Both the position numbers and the translations under genes were made by a program. Of a stretch of DNA of 64,000 bases, positions 32,077 through 41,941 are shown in pieces. The notes beneath the pieces were generated by a model, which was not told the DNA's origin, did not search any database, and saw only the letters and a program-made list of their open reading frames with translations. Origin of the DNA: Erwinia sp. (GTDB lineage: Bacteria; Pseudomonadota; Gammaproteobacteria; Enterobacterales; Enterobacteriaceae); contig OZ024666.1 of assembly GCA_964016415.1 (NCBI GenBank), forward strand, positions 3,329,310-3,393,309, written 5' to 3'. The first letter of the stretch is position 1. Each line of letters starts with the position of its first letter.

Positions 32077-33125
32077 AGATTTTCCTGGTCAGTCGCTAAC
32101 AATGTGCGTACTTCATCAAACACTTGTTCCGGGGTGATATCAATCAGACTCTGGTGATAGCCTTCATCAGCATCTCCCCGACGTACGCGTTGATAACCGC
32201 TTATCAGCCTGATGACACGCGCACGGTGAGATAACGGTGGGGTAAAATCAGGAGAACTGGGGCCATATAGCGCGACCAGGGGGCGATTGAGTGCTGCGGC
32301 GATATGCATCAATCCTGAATCATTACTGATGACAGCCTGGCACTGCGAGAGCAGGATGACCGCATCTTCTAGCGAGGTTTCTCCTGCCAGATTGCGACAA
32401 TGAGATCGCTGAGTTTCGGTCAGATCAACAACGATCAATTCGCCAGTGGCCTGATCATTGGCTGATCCGAACAGAATAACCTGATATCCGGCATCAATTA
32501 ACTGACGGGCGAGGGCGGCATAGTGGTAATGAGGCCAGCGTTTTGCCGGGCCAAACTCTGCTCCAGGGCAGAAACCAATGATGGGCTGCTCACTGGAAAG
32601 CCGGAAGTGTTGCGCTTTTTCGCGTTGTTCACTGTGACTGACTTGCAATTGCGGCCATAGTAACGGTTGCGGGATATCTGCAGCACTGTGTATCTCATGA
32701 GCAGGATAAGCCAGCGCAACATAACGCTGCACCATTAACGGGTACGCACTTTTATCCAGGACACGCAGATCGTTGAGCAGGCCATAGCGCATCTCGCCGC
32801 GCCAGCCGGTACGTTGTTTTATACCGGCGAAGAAGGGAACCAGCGCAGATTTAAACGAGCCCGGTAGTACGTAGGCCTGATCGTAACCGTTGCTGGCTAA
32901 CGACTTACCTAACTGACGACGTTCTGAAAGGGCCAGCACACCGTGTCCCAGAGGCATTGGCAGCGCATTGGCGACCTCAGGCATCCGTGCCAGCAGGGGA
33001 CGGCACCATGAAGGTGCCATTACATCGATGGTTGCTCCCGGTATAAGTTGTTGTAACGTCCGGTAGAGACTTTGGGACATCATCATATCGCCCACCCAGG
33101 AGGGGCCGATGACCAGTATTTTCAT
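32064..33125 (-). CDS. waaF: LPS heptosyltransferase II
   Basis: Adds the second heptose of the inner core. 353-residue GT9 enzyme: MKILVIGPSWVGDMMMSQSL, MAPSWCRPLLARMPEV, GFCPGAEFGPAKRWP, and the donor site AVISNDSGLMHIAAALNRPL then VALYGPSSPDFTPPL. ATG 33125 follows TAAGG at good spacing; the frame also contains a GTG one codon earlier. It begins 10 bases after the hldD stop. Confidence 0.96.
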   Translation of the reverse strand: MKILVIGPSWVGDMMMSQSLYRTLQQLIPGATIDVMAPSWCRPLLARMPEVANALPMPLGHGVLALSERRQLGKSLASNGYDQAYVLPGSFKSALVPFFAGIKQRTGWRGEMRYGLLNDLRVLDKSAYPLMVQRYVALAYPAHEIHSAADIPQPLLWPQLQVSHSEQREKAQHFRLSSEQPIIGFCPGAEFGPAKRWPHYHYAALARQLIDAGYQVILFGSANDQATGELIVVDLTETQRSHCRNLAGETSLEDAVILLSQCQAVISNDSGLMHIAAALNRPLVALYGPSSPDFTPPLSHRARVIRLISGYQRVRRGDADEGYHQSLIDITPEQVFDEVRTLLATDQENLCVS

Positions 33126-33135
33126 CACAAAAGCC

Positions 33136-34071
33136 TTACTGTCCGTTACGATTTAACCAGGCCATGTAGTCAGCAACGCCTTCCGCCACGGTTTTAAAGG
33201 GTTTATCGTAACCAGCGGCCCGCAGCTGTGTCTGATCTGCCTGAGTAAAAGCCTGATAGCGTCCTTTGAGTTTTTCCGGGAAAGGAATATATTCAATTTC
33301 GCCTTTCTGATGGAAGGCAAGTGCTGCGTCAGCGACGGCCTGAAAAGACTCAGCCCTGCCAGTACCACAGTTAAAGATGCCGGAAACACCCTGTTCCCAG
33401 AACCAAAGATTCACCGCTGCCACATCTTCAACGTAAATAAAATCACGTTTAAAGTTATCACTGCCTTCAAACAATTTCGGGTTTTCACCGTTATTGAGTT
33501 GAGTATTGAGATGGAAAGCAACACTCGCCATGCTGCCTTTGTGGCTTTCACGTGGTCCATACACATTGAAATAACGGAAACCACAGACCTGTGAAGTGGC
33601 ATCAGGCAGGATCTGCCGCACATAATGATCGAACAGCATTTTTGAATAGCCATAGACATTCAGGGGCTCTTCGAATTGGCGTTGTTCAATGAAGTTATCA
33701 CTGCGTCCACCATAGGTTGCCGCAGAGGAGGCGTAAAGAAAAGGGATCTGATGATCGAGGCAATAATGTAACAACTCTTTGGAATATTGATAGTTGTTAT
33801 CCATGACATATTTACCATCCCACTCGGTAGTGGATGAGCAGGCCCCTTCGTGGAAGACAGCGTCGACATCACCAAATTCTTCATCAGCCAAAATGGCAAT
33901 TTGGAAATCTTCTTTATCCATGTAATCGGCAATATCTAAGTCGGCAAGGTTGGCAAATTTAGTCCCATCCTTCAAGTTGTCAACTACCAGAATATCCGTG
34001 TATCCTTTATCATTCAGTGACTTAATGATGTTACTGCCAATAAAACCTGCACCACCAGTGACGATAATCAT
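33136..34071 (-). CDS. hldD: ADP-L-glycero-D-manno-heptose 6-epimerase
   Basis: Last step of ADP-heptose synthesis, feeding WaaC and WaaF. 311-residue extended short-chain dehydrogenase: nucleotide-binding [20 protein letters not shown], catalytic S/Y-x3-K as YGYSKMLFD, and the ADP-heptose site text [16 protein letters not shown]. First gene of the minus-strand hldD-waaF-waaC-GT2 run. An extended -10 promoter lies just upstream. Confidence 0.97.
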   Translation of the reverse strand: MIIVTGGAGFIGSNIIKSLNDKGYTDILVVDNLKDGTKFANLADLDIADYMDKEDFQIAILADEEFGDVDAVFHEGACSSTTEWDGKYVMDNNYQYSKELLHYCLDHQIPFLYASSAATYGGRSDNFIEQRQFEEPLNVYGYSKMLFDHYVRQILPDATSQVCGFRYFNVYGPRESHKGSMASVAFHLNTQLNNGENPKLFEGSDNFKRDFIYVEDVAAVNLWFWEQGVSGIFNCGTGRAESFQAVADAALAFHQKGEIEYIPFPEKLKGRYQAFTQADQTQLRAAGYDKPFKTVAEGVADYMAWLNRNGQ

Positions 34072-34127
34072 GCTGACCTGCCTTAAATATGAGAGTTAAA
34101 TATCAGGATTTCACGATAAATGAGGCC

Positions 34128-34156
34128 ATCATACCATGTCACCTGCAAGGCGGTAA
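34128..34156 (-). promoter_or_regulatory. Candidate promoter of hldD
   Basis: On the minus strand TTACCG (34156-34151), 17 bases, TATGAT (34133-34128) with an extended TGG before it. E. coli hldD also has heat-shock control; I saw no convincing sigma32 box here. Confidence 0.45.
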
Positions 34157-34176
34157 CCGGGATGCCTCATGCCCTT

Positions 34177-35091
34177 TTACTGTTGGGATTTTTTCTCTTC
34201 ATCGGTCAGGTAGCGTACTTTACGTGTGTAAACTTGGCCTTTAAAGAACAGCGGTGTTTCTGCGGAGATAAGGTATTTTTGCCATTCAGACAACGGGAAC
34301 CCGCCGTGTGCACCGACGACCTGGAGAGGGATAACCGCTGAGGTTCCACCAATTTTCTTCGATACTGGCCAGTTCATCCAGTCACCGAGATTGACGGTTG
34401 TCAGATCCAGCAAATCTAATAATGCAGCCAGCGGGAGTTGATCGGTTGGTGGTTGAGAGTCATCCATCAGCTCCCAGGTATCCTGAAACAGCGTAAGCCA
34501 CAATGGGCAGATGCGCTGCCAGGTTTTACGTGTCGCCGCGAGAAATGCGCCATTAACATGGTCAACCAGATAGGGACGGATAGTGTTGCGGTAGTACGCG
34601 GGGCGATTTTCTTCCGGCGCGTTCATCAGTTTGCTGATCATCTTCCCCTGGCGAAAGCTGGAGTAAAGATGCCCTTCCTGTAGCGCAATAACCGGCATTT
34701 TCAGTAAGTTGAGATCTGAATCAATCATCAGAATCCCTTCGGTTTTTGCCTGTAAGGGGGCCTGCAGTTTGATTAACCGGCTGCGGTAGATCTGCTTGTA
34801 ACGATAATTTTCTTCACGCGACGGGATGCTGAGTGTCACCACACGGGTTTTATCCGGCAACTCACCGAAACGGCTGACATGCTGATCACTGACAATGACT
34901 ATCTCTTCCAGATCAGGGGCGTAACGAGCGGCAAACAGCGCACTAAGCAGTGCCTCTTCAATATAATCAGCACCAGTGCAGGGAATGACGACAGATGTGA
35001 CGGAGGATAATCCCTCAGTGGATTGTGTCTGATAGGGGAGGTTGTGCCTTGCACGAACATGACGGTAGTGGGGATTTAAAAAATTAAACAT
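34177..35091 (-). CDS. Putative GT-A-type transferase, unassigned
   Basis: 304-residue protein that I do not recognise as a named family. It begins MFNFLNPHYRHVR, followed by a GT-A-like start (SVVIPCTGADYIEEALLSAL), EEIVIVSDQHVSRFGELPDK, and a DxD-like ILMIDSDLNLLKM that would bind a nucleotide-sugar metal. No signal peptide or membrane segment is seen. ATG 35091 follows GGAA and overlaps the upstream gene's end by 8 bases; ATG 35106 is an in-frame alternative. It probably forms an operon with the GT4 gene upstream and serves surface glycan synthesis, inferred from context only. Confidence 0.6.
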   Translation of the reverse strand: MFNFLNPHYRHVRARHNLPYQTQSTEGLSSVTSVVIPCTGADYIEEALLSALFAARYAPDLEEIVIVSDQHVSRFGELPDKTRVVTLSIPSREENYRYKQIYRSRLIKLQAPLQAKTEGILMIDSDLNLLKMPVIALQEGHLYSSFRQGKMISKLMNAPEENRPAYYRNTIRPYLVDHVNGAFLAATRKTWQRICPLWLTLFQDTWELMDDSQPPTDQLPLAALLDLLDLTTVNLGDWMNWPVSKKIGGTSAVIPLQVVGAHGGFPLSEWQKYLISAETPLFFKGQVYTRKVRYLTDEEKKSQQ

Positions 35092-36319
35092 GCGTGATGT
35101 TTCCATGATTCACAGTCTGGAGAATAGTTTCTACGCCGGAAACATAATGTTCGATGGCGTAGTGTTGTCTGACGTTGGCGTTAGCCTGTTCTGTCAGCGA
35201 CTGACGTTTATGTTGGTCATGATAAAGTAATTGTATCTGCTGATACAGGGTATCGACATCACCGTAATTAAAGAGTAAGCCATTGATATTGTTGGTAATG
35301 AGCTCTGCGGTACCCGTGACTTTTGAACCAATAACTGCGCTCTTGAGCAACATTGCTTCAAGTATCACCCGTGGTAGTCCTTCACTTTTTGACGCTAGAA
35401 TAAAGACATCAAATGTGGCGAGATAGGCGAGAGGGTTGTTACGAAAACCTGTAAAAATAACCCGATCGGCAATTCCCGATTCTGCAGCCTGTTGCCGGAG
35501 TGCTGACATTTCGGGACCCTCACCGAGAATAACCAGGCGCCATGCGGCATCTGGATTGGCAGCAGCAAAGCGTGCGATTGCCTGCAGGGTATGATGGTGT
35601 GCTTTACGGGTAATTAACGAGCCGATACTGCCAAAAACAAAGGTGTCATCATCGATATCTAATAGCTCATGGCGCATTTGCTGACGGTTGGGCAATGGCT
35701 GATTAATATCAATCGCATTATATACCGCAGTACATTTTTCTGCAGTGACACCATGAGAAATCAACGCGTGTTTCACTCCCTCCGAGACAGCAATGATGGC
35801 ATCAGCGCGGCGGTTAACCCAGTTAACGATGCGGGCATCCAGTACCGGTTCAATACGACAGTGCTGTACTACGCTGACAGGCAGCCCCATAGCGGCACGG
35901 TATCCCTCTTCATTTGAAGCTGGCTGATTATTCATGTAGAGAATATCAAACTGTTGTTGTTGCAGAAGATGGCGAATGCGCTGCGCATTGAGCTTGATAC
36001 GCCACAACGTATCGACAAAAACGGTTATCCGCCGTCGTAACGGGCGACTGAAAAAGACCACATCACGTAAACACTCTTTCAGAAAACCGGCCCAGCGTGG
36101 TTGACGTCGCTGGGCGAGAAAAATGACAGGGATAGCGATTGAATTCAGTACCTGCTCAATAGTTTCACCTTCCCCCTGGCGATAATTATGGTAAAAGCAA
36201 CAGCAGATGTCGAAGCGCTGCCGATCAATGCGCCTGAGCAATTCAAGCATACTATTGGTGCCACCGCCCCACTCATTACCGGTATCGAGAAGCAGTATTT
36301 TTTTACGTGGTGATTGCAT
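35084..36319 (-). CDS. Glycosyltransferase family 4, unassigned
   Basis: 411-residue GT-B enzyme: KILLLDTGNEWGGGTNSMLE, SVVQHCRIEPVLDARIVNWV, AEKCTAVYNAID, FGSIGSLITRKAHHHTLQA, VIFTGFRNNPLAYL and the donor site VFILASKSEGLPRVILEAML. The frame is open to 36424, but GGAAAC precedes ATG 36319 at good spacing. Acceptor and sugar are unknown. With the next gene it fills the space between yibQ and hldD where E. coli has tdh-kbl and htrL. Confidence 0.75.
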   Translation of the reverse strand: MQSPRKKILLLDTGNEWGGGTNSMLELLRRIDRQRFDICCCFYHNYRQGEGETIEQVLNSIAIPVIFLAQRRQPRWAGFLKECLRDVVFFSRPLRRRITVFVDTLWRIKLNAQRIRHLLQQQQFDILYMNNQPASNEEGYRAAMGLPVSVVQHCRIEPVLDARIVNWVNRRADAIIAVSEGVKHALISHGVTAEKCTAVYNAIDINQPLPNRQQMRHELLDIDDDTFVFGSIGSLITRKAHHHTLQAIARFAAANPDAAWRLVILGEGPEMSALRQQAAESGIADRVIFTGFRNNPLAYLATFDVFILASKSEGLPRVILEAMLLKSAVIGSKVTGTAELITNNINGLLFNYGDVDTLYQQIQLLYHDQHKRQSLTEQANANVRQHYAIEHYVSGVETILQTVNHGNITHV

Positions 36320-36386
36320 GATCTGGTTTCCATACCTTCTGGTGCCTGTTAGCAACAAAGGGCCACAAGGCTCAGGGATATTAAAG

Positions 36387-37304
36387 TTATTCAGGAACAG
36401 ACGCGGCTGTAGTCCAGGTATCACAGTGCAGATAATGGCACAGCTTACTCTGTTTTATTTCCCCGAACATAACAGAAAAAAAGCGAGAGAGGGGAATGTG
36501 AGGGACATTAACCGGACAGGTTCCCGGAACGATTTCTCGTGACCCTCGCTGCGGTTGTTCACGGTGCAAGGGTGCTGGTGCTGATATTTCATTCAATAAT
36601 GCCCGTGGCGAAACGAGAACAACATTGGCAGGTAACTGAGGCAGCAGTTGTTGTAATACTCTTACTGTGGCGGGATGGGGGTGCCCAATGGCGATGGCTG
36701 ATCCATCGCGTTGTGCCAGTTGTACAGCACGCTGAAACTGCTGACGAATATCCGCCTCGTTCAGTGAGTCATCAAGAAATACGCGACGCTTAAGTATTTT
36801 CACCTGAGTCCCTGCGGCTGCACGAACTGACTGACTATTGGCGATTGTCATGCTGTCGAGGAAATAGAGCTGATAGTGACTAAGTGCCTGCATGACTTTT
36901 TGCATCGCAGGCAAATTACTGGTCATGGCGCTGCCCATATGATTATTCAAACCTGTGGCATAAGGCACACGCTCTACTGCTTCGCTGATGATTCGCTGGA
37001 TTTCACTGGCAGGCATATCGGGAAGCAGAGTGTCTTTCTCAAGCGGTTGTTTACTAAGAGGGGCCATTGGCAAATGAATCAACACTTCGTGTCCACTCTG
37101 GTGGGCGAGTGTTGCCATTTCACGGGCATGTGGCGCATGGGGGAGAACCGCAACTGAAATGGCAGCAGGCATCTTCAGAATCTGATGCTCCTGAATTGGC
37201 CGGTAGCCGACGTCGTCTATCACAATGGCAAGTTTTCCTGCCTGGGTCGATTGCATCAAAAGTATCATCAGACAGAAAAATCGGAACAGATGTAAAAAAG
37301 ACAC
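36387..37304 (-). CDS. yibQ: Divergent polysaccharide deacetylase YibQ
   Basis: 305-residue exported protein of the divergent polysaccharide deacetylase family (DUF610). A signal peptide (FRFFCLMILLMQSTQAG) precedes LAIVIDDVGYRPIQEHQILK, VLIHLPMAP, ATGLNNHMGSAMTS and IAIGHPHPATVRVL. It overlaps envC by a few bases, in the conserved envC-yibQ pair, and is thought to act on the cell wall or another glycan. The start is GTG 37304, preceded by AGGAAG. Confidence 0.9.
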   Translation of the reverse strand: MSFLHLFRFFCLMILLMQSTQAGKLAIVIDDVGYRPIQEHQILKMPAAISVAVLPHAPHAREMATLAHQSGHEVLIHLPMAPLSKQPLEKDTLLPDMPASEIQRIISEAVERVPYATGLNNHMGSAMTSNLPAMQKVMQALSHYQLYFLDSMTIANSQSVRAAAGTQVKILKRRVFLDDSLNEADIRQQFQRAVQLAQRDGSAIAIGHPHPATVRVLQQLLPQLPANVVLVSPRALLNEISAPAPLHREQPQRGSREIVPGTCPVNVPHIPLSRFFSVMFGEIKQSKLCHYLHCDTWTTAASVPE

Positions 37305-37307
37305 GGT

Positions 37308-38591
37308 TTATCTTCCTAACCAGGGGAGTGGATTAACTGCCTGACCCTGGCGCCGTATTTCAAAGTAAAGTGATGATGTTCCCTGACCGCCACTATTGCC
37401 CACCAATGCAACCGATTGTCCGGCACTGACCTGACTTCCGGCGCTGACCAGCGCGCTTTGGTTGTAACCATAAAGGCTCATATCGCCTTTACCATGTTCA
37501 ATGACTACGACCAGACCATAGCCTTGCAGCCAGTCGGCCATCAGGACTTGTCCACTGGCAATCGCTTTCACTTCACTGCCCTCAGGTGCGCGAATCACGA
37601 TCCCTTTCCAGCGAATTTCACCCTGCATAACCTCTCCAAAGCGGTGTTCTATAGCGCCTTTTACGGGCCAGATAGCCTGGCCGTTAGGTTGTCCTAGTCC
37701 GCCGGCTCTTGACATCAGCGCGCGTTCAGCTTCGGTAGGTTTATACGTTGTACCCTGACGTTGGGCATGGGTTTCACGATCACGAATTTGTTGTGCCTCG
37801 CGAGCTTCACGCTCGGCACGGGCGATTGTATCTTGCAGGCGTGCCTGATTTTGTTTCAGCTCGGTAAGTTGTGCCTGATCTTTTTCCAGTGAAGCATTAA
37901 GTGTACGTAATGTTTTTTGTCGTGCGGAAGTGGCTTCTTCGAGTTTTTGGCGCTGTCCTTTCTGTTGCGCTAACAGGCGTTGCTGAGTTGATTGTTTAAC
38001 CAGCAGTTGTTGTTTTTCTGCATTGAGTTGATTGCGTGTCTCGGTTAACTGTGCAATAGCGGTCTGACGGGCCTCATTCAGGTAACCAAAATAGGCCAGG
38101 ATACGTTCACCACGCTGACTCTCTTCACCACTCAATAGTAGTTCAAGGCCATTATGTTTACCGAGACGAAATGCGGCCTCAAGTTGGTCTGCCAGCAGGG
38201 TTTCCTGTTTTTTCTGATGCGTCTGCAGCTGGCTGACTGATTTGGTGAGGTGTTCAATCTCTTTATCTACTGCATTCAGGGTATTCTGAATATCACGCAG
38301 TTTGCGGCTTGCCAGGGCTATCGCTTTTTCCTGACTTTTTAGTTTATCGATTAGCTGTTTTTTTTCTTGTTTTTGGCGCTCTACGCTCTGTTCTTTTTCA
38401 GCGATATTTTGTTGGATTGCCTGTAGCTCAGAGCGATTATCGTTGGCTGTGTATCCAGTTGATGGCAAGAGTAGTCCTCCAGCACAAAACAGGCTGGCAG
38501 ACAGAAGATGCCGTACCGGAGGCCACATTATTGTCAGCCAGCACAGCCGCTCACCATGAGCATGCGATACAAAACGATTTTTTTCCCTCAT
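37308..38591 (-). CDS. envC: Murein hydrolase activator EnvC
   Basis: Periplasmic activator of the amidases AmiA and AmiB at the division site, recruited by FtsEX. 427 residues: an export signal (ASLFCAGGLLLPSTGYTA), a long coiled coil over about residues 50-270 rich in E, Q, K and L, then the degenerate LytM (M23) domain APEGSEVKAIASGQVLMADW, QGYGLVVVIEHGKGDMSLYG, and the terminal RRQGQAVNPLPWLGR. The usual LytM zinc ligands are not all present, as expected for an activator. ATG 38591 is used; ATG 38528 is an in-frame alternative with a shorter signal. Confidence 0.93.
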   Translation of the reverse strand: MREKNRFVSHAHGERLCWLTIMWPPVRHLLSASLFCAGGLLLPSTGYTANDNRSELQAIQQNIAEKEQSVERQKQEKKQLIDKLKSQEKAIALASRKLRDIQNTLNAVDKEIEHLTKSVSQLQTHQKKQETLLADQLEAAFRLGKHNGLELLLSGEESQRGERILAYFGYLNEARQTAIAQLTETRNQLNAEKQQLLVKQSTQQRLLAQQKGQRQKLEEATSARQKTLRTLNASLEKDQAQLTELKQNQARLQDTIARAEREAREAQQIRDRETHAQRQGTTYKPTEAERALMSRAGGLGQPNGQAIWPVKGAIEHRFGEVMQGEIRWKGIVIRAPEGSEVKAIASGQVLMADWLQGYGLVVVIEHGKGDMSLYGYNQSALVSAGSQVSAGQSVALVGNSGGQGTSSLYFEIRRQGQAVNPLPWLGR

Positions 38592-38820
38592 TACCTGATT
38601 ATTTCACGATGAACAGCCAGTTACCAGTTATCTGAGAGTGCTTTCACTGGGGTATTGAGAGATGAAGAGATTAACATAATATTGCTTTTGCGCTTTTTTT
38701 GACCATATTCCAGTGAAAATATCAGTGTCAGTAGTTTCTTGTCTGTACATGCCACGCCTGGCAGGTATACTCAGAAGCCTTTATTTTCGCTTATAACGCT
38801 TCCGGGAGTTGTGGTTTCTC

Positions 38821-39252
38821 ATGCAAGAGATTATGCAGTTTGCAGGCAATCATACTATTTTAAGTCTGGCATGGGTTGTCCTGCTGGTTTTGGTGATTAT
38901 AACAACCTTTAGTCGCTTGTTCTCTAAAGTAAAAACGATAAGCCGGAGTGAGGCTATTCGTCAGATGAACAAAGAAGAAGCCGTAGTGGTTGATATCCGC
39001 GGTCAGGACGATTTTCGTAAGGGCCATATTGCGAATGCTATTAATGTCCTGGCAGCCGAGATCAAGAAAGGAAATCACAGCGAGCTGGATAAAGCGAAGA
39101 GCAAACCGGTTATCGTGGTGTGTGCAACAGGTACTTCGGCGGTAGAAGCCGCGAAAAAGCTGAGTGCGGCCGGTTTTGAGAAAGTCTCTGTGCTGAAAGA
39201 GGGTATCTCCGGCTGGAGCAGTGAAAACTTCCCGTTGGTACGCGGAAAATAA
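38821..39252 (+). CDS. yibN: Membrane-anchored rhodanese-like protein YibN
   Basis: 143 residues: an N-terminal membrane segment ([18 protein letters not shown]) followed by a rhodanese domain ([40 protein letters not shown] and LKEGISGWS). The active-site loop has the cysteine in VVCATGTS. The TTG at 38809 extends the frame, but ATG 38821 gives the family start MQEIMQF. It is the first gene of the yibN-grxC-secB-gpsA-cysE run. gpmI, which sits between yibN and envC in E. coli, is missing. Confidence 0.92.
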   Translation: MQEIMQFAGNHTILSLAWVVLLVLVIITTFSRLFSKVKTISRSEAIRQMNKEEAVVVDIRGQDDFRKGHIANAINVLAAEIKKGNHSELDKAKSKPVIVVCATGTSAVEAAKKLSAAGFEKVSVLKEGISGWSSENFPLVRGK

Positions 39253-39268
39253 TAACCGGAGAGCAGCC

Positions 39269-39520
39269 GTGGCGAATGTTGAAATATATACCAAAGTAAC
39301 CTGTCCGTATTGCCATCGCGCAAAAGCGTTGCTGGAACAAAAAGGGGTTACATATCATGAGATTGCTATTGATAACGATAATGCAGAGCGTGAAGTGATG
39401 ATAAATCGAAGTGGGCGTAAGACCGTGCCACAAATATTTATCAATCAGCAGCATATTGGTGGTTGTGATGACCTGTTTGCGCTTGATGCCCGCCAGGGGC
39501 TTGACCCACTGTTAAAATGA
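39269..39520 (+). CDS. grxC: Glutaredoxin 3
   Basis: 83-residue glutathione-dependent oxidoreductase with active site CPYCHRAK, the cis-proline TVPQIFI and the glutathione-binding GGCDDLFALDARQGLDPLL. The length equals E. coli GrxC. The start is GTG 39269 (VANVEIYTKV), preceded by CCGGAGAG. It is 16 bases after yibN and 50 before secB. Confidence 0.96.
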   Translation: MANVEIYTKVTCPYCHRAKALLEQKGVTYHEIAIDNDNAEREVMINRSGRKTVPQIFINQQHIGGCDDLFALDARQGLDPLLK

Positions 39521-39570
39521 TAAACATGGCGTGGCAAAGTAATGGATGATTAACCAGAGGACTATGTAAA

Positions 39571-40038
39571 ATGTCAGAACAAAGCAATACTGAAATGATG
39601 TTTCAGATTCAGCGTGTGTATACCAAAGATATCTCGTTTGAAGCCCCTAATGCACCACAGATCTTTCAGAAAGAGTGGGAGCCTGACGTCAAACTGGACT
39701 TAGATACTGCTTCCAGCCAGTTAGCTGATGACGTTTATGAAGTTGTGTTACGTGTCACTGTAACCGCAACTGTTGCTGAAGAGACTGCTTTCCTGTGCGA
39801 AGTACAGCAGGCGGGTATTTTCTCTGTTGCGGGTATTGACGGTACACAAATGGCGCATTGCCTTGGTGCTTACTGCCCTAATATTTTATTTCCTTATGCG
39901 CGTGAGTGCATTACCAGCCTGGTTACCCGTGGTACTTTCCCTCAACTGAATCTGGCACCAGTGAATTTTGATGCGTTGTTTATGAACTATTTACAGCAGC
40001 AGTCGAATGAAGGCGCCGCTGCTCAGCAGGACGCATAA
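39571..40038 (+). CDS. secB: Protein-export chaperone SecB
   Basis: 155-residue cytosolic tetrameric chaperone that keeps preproteins unfolded and delivers them to SecA. Signature text: [46 protein letters not shown] then LFPYARE and PVNFDALF. Its stop overlaps the gpsA start (TAATG), so the two are translationally coupled. Confidence 0.97.
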   Translation: MSEQSNTEMMFQIQRVYTKDISFEAPNAPQIFQKEWEPDVKLDLDTASSQLADDVYEVVLRVTVTATVAEETAFLCEVQQAGIFSVAGIDGTQMAHCLGAYCPNILFPYARECITSLVTRGTFPQLNLAPVNFDALFMNYLQQQSNEGAAAQQDA

Positions 40039-41057
40039 TGCGCCAACCTGACGCAGCCATGAGCGTGATTGGTGCCGGTTCTTACGGCACCGCACTGGCA
40101 ATTACATTGGCTCGTAACGGTCATCAGGTGATACTGTGGGGGCATGACCCTCAACACCAGGCTAAATTGCAGGCTGATCGTTGCAATGCGGTGTTTCTTC
40201 CTGATGTACCTTTCCCCGAATCTCTGCAGATTGAAAGCTGTTTAGCCAGTGCAGTACAAGCCAGCAGAGATTTGCTGATTGTGGTTCCGAGCCATGTATT
40301 TGGTGAAGTATTACAACAGATTAAGCCTTATTTACGTCCTGATTCCCGTATTGTATGGGCGACAAAGGGGTTAGAAAAAGAGACTGGCCGTCTGCTTCAG
40401 GAAGTGGCAAGGGATATTCTTGGCGATCAGATCCCTCTCGCGGTGGTTTCAGGACCTACTTTTGCTAAAGAGTTGGCTGCCGGGTTACCGACGGCAATTG
40501 CCCTTGCAGCAACCGATGCGCAGTTTGCGGAAGATATGCAGAGTCTATTGCATTGCGGTAAGAGCTTTCGGGTTTACAGCAATCTGGATGTCACTGGAGT
40601 TCAGCTGGGCGGTGCAGTAAAAAATGTTATCGCTATTGGCGCTGGCATATCGGATGGTATTGGTTTTGGTGCCAATGCAAGGACGGCGTTGATCACACGT
40701 GGGCTTGCTGAAATGACCCGGCTGGGCGTGGCGTTGGGAGCAGATCCCACCACTTTTATGGGGATGGCGGGTTTAGGTGATCTGGTCCTGACGTGTACTG
40801 ATAATCAATCCCGCAATCGTCGTTTTGGCATGCTGCTGGGACAAGGTTTTGATGTAGAGCAGGCTCAGCAGCAGATTAATCAGGTAGTAGAGGGTTTTCG
40901 CAATACCAAAGAAGTGAGAGCACTAGCTGCGCGTCATGGCGTGGAGATGCCTATCACTGAGCAAATTTACCAGGTGCTGTATTGTAATAAACAAGCCCAT
41001 GAGGCGGCACTGGCATTATTAGGACGGACCAAAAAAGATGAAAGTGATACGCGCTAA
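40038..41057 (+). CDS. gpsA: Glycerol-3-phosphate dehydrogenase [NAD(P)+]
   Basis: Reduces dihydroxyacetone phosphate to sn-glycerol-3-phosphate for phospholipid synthesis. 339 residues, the E. coli length. Nucleotide-binding [51 protein letters not shown], catalytic-lysine segment [20 protein letters not shown] and [20 protein letters not shown]. Overlaps secB by one base. Confidence 0.97.
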   Translation: MRQPDAAMSVIGAGSYGTALAITLARNGHQVILWGHDPQHQAKLQADRCNAVFLPDVPFPESLQIESCLASAVQASRDLLIVVPSHVFGEVLQQIKPYLRPDSRIVWATKGLEKETGRLLQEVARDILGDQIPLAVVSGPTFAKELAAGLPTAIALAATDAQFAEDMQSLLHCGKSFRVYSNLDVTGVQLGGAVKNVIAIGAGISDGIGFGANARTALITRGLAEMTRLGVALGADPTTFMGMAGLGDLVLTCTDNQSRNRRFGMLLGQGFDVEQAQQQINQVVEGFRNTKEVRALAARHGVEMPITEQIYQVLYCNKQAHEAALALLGRTKKDESDTR

Positions 41058-41108
41058 CTGAGCGTAGATCACGGGTGGTGCTGAAACAAATTATTCTGAG
41101 GAGTGGCC

Positions 41109-41930
41109 ATGTCCTGCACTGAACCGGAACAGGTATGGGCTTATATCAGGCAAGAAGCACGTGAGCTGGCTGAAAGTGAGCCAATGCTCGCCAGTTTCTA
41201 TCATGCTACGCTGTTAAAACATGATGATTTGGGTAGTGCGCTTAGCTATATGCTGGCGAATAAGCTGGCTAATCCTATCATGCCTGCGATTGCAATTCGT
41301 GAAATCGTGCAGGATGCCTATCAACAGGACCCTTCAATGATACGCTCGGCGGCCTGTGATATCCGCGCGGTGCGGCAACGGGATCCCGCTATTGATAAAT
41401 ATTCCACTCCGTTACTCTATCTGAAAGGTTTTCATGCGCTACAAGCCTATCGTATAGGTCACTGGTTGTGGAACGCAGGACGGCGTGCCCTGGCGGTTTA
41501 TCTGCAGAATGAAGTCTCAGTCTCTTTTGCGGTGGATATCCATCCGGCTGCTCGTATAGGCCACGGCATTATGCTTGACCATGCCACCGGCATTGTGGTG
41601 GGTGAAACCGCCGTGATTGAAAATGACGTTTCCATCTTGCAGTCAGTGACGTTGGGGGGAACCGGAAAGACATGCGGTGATCGCCATCCTAAAATACGTG
41701 AAGGCGTGATGATTGGTGCAGGTGCAAAAATACTGGGCAACATTGAAGTAGGCCAGGGCGCTAAAATTGGTGCCGGTTCTGTAGTGTTGCAAGAGGTTCC
41801 TCCTCATACCACTGTTGCGGGTGTCCCGGCGCGTATCGTCGGCAGGCCAGACAGCGATAAACCTTCCATGGAGATGGATCAGCATTTCAACGGTATGGTA
41901 AATGGCTTTTTGTATGGGGACGGTATTTAG
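41109..41930 (+). CDS. cysE: Serine O-acetyltransferase
   Basis: Makes O-acetylserine from serine and acetyl-CoA, the first step of cysteine synthesis; feedback-inhibited by cysteine. 273 residues: an N-terminal helical domain (ASFYHATLLKHDDLGSALSY) and a left-handed hexapeptide beta-helix (VDIHPAARIGHGIMLDHATG, GAKILGNIEVGQGAKIGAGS), ending in the CysK-binding isoleucine (YGDGI). The frame starts at GTG 41103, but ATG 41109 (MSCTEPEQVW) is the conserved start. The secB-gpsA-cysE order is as in E. coli. Confidence 0.97.
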   Translation: MSCTEPEQVWAYIRQEARELAESEPMLASFYHATLLKHDDLGSALSYMLANKLANPIMPAIAIREIVQDAYQQDPSMIRSAACDIRAVRQRDPAIDKYSTPLLYLKGFHALQAYRIGHWLWNAGRRALAVYLQNEVSVSFAVDIHPAARIGHGIMLDHATGIVVGETAVIENDVSILQSVTLGGTGKTCGDRHPKIREGVMIGAGAKILGNIEVGQGAKIGAGSVVLQEVPPHTTVAGVPARIVGRPDSDKPSMEMDQHFNGMVNGFLYGDGI

Positions 41931-41941
41931 TTCCCTGTCAG

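Noticed and set aside
27521..34176. RfaH ops/JUMPstart element for the waa operons
   Set aside because: GGCGGTAGC or its complement was not found in the candidate leaders; GGCGGTAACC near 34155 is on the wrong strand and differs.
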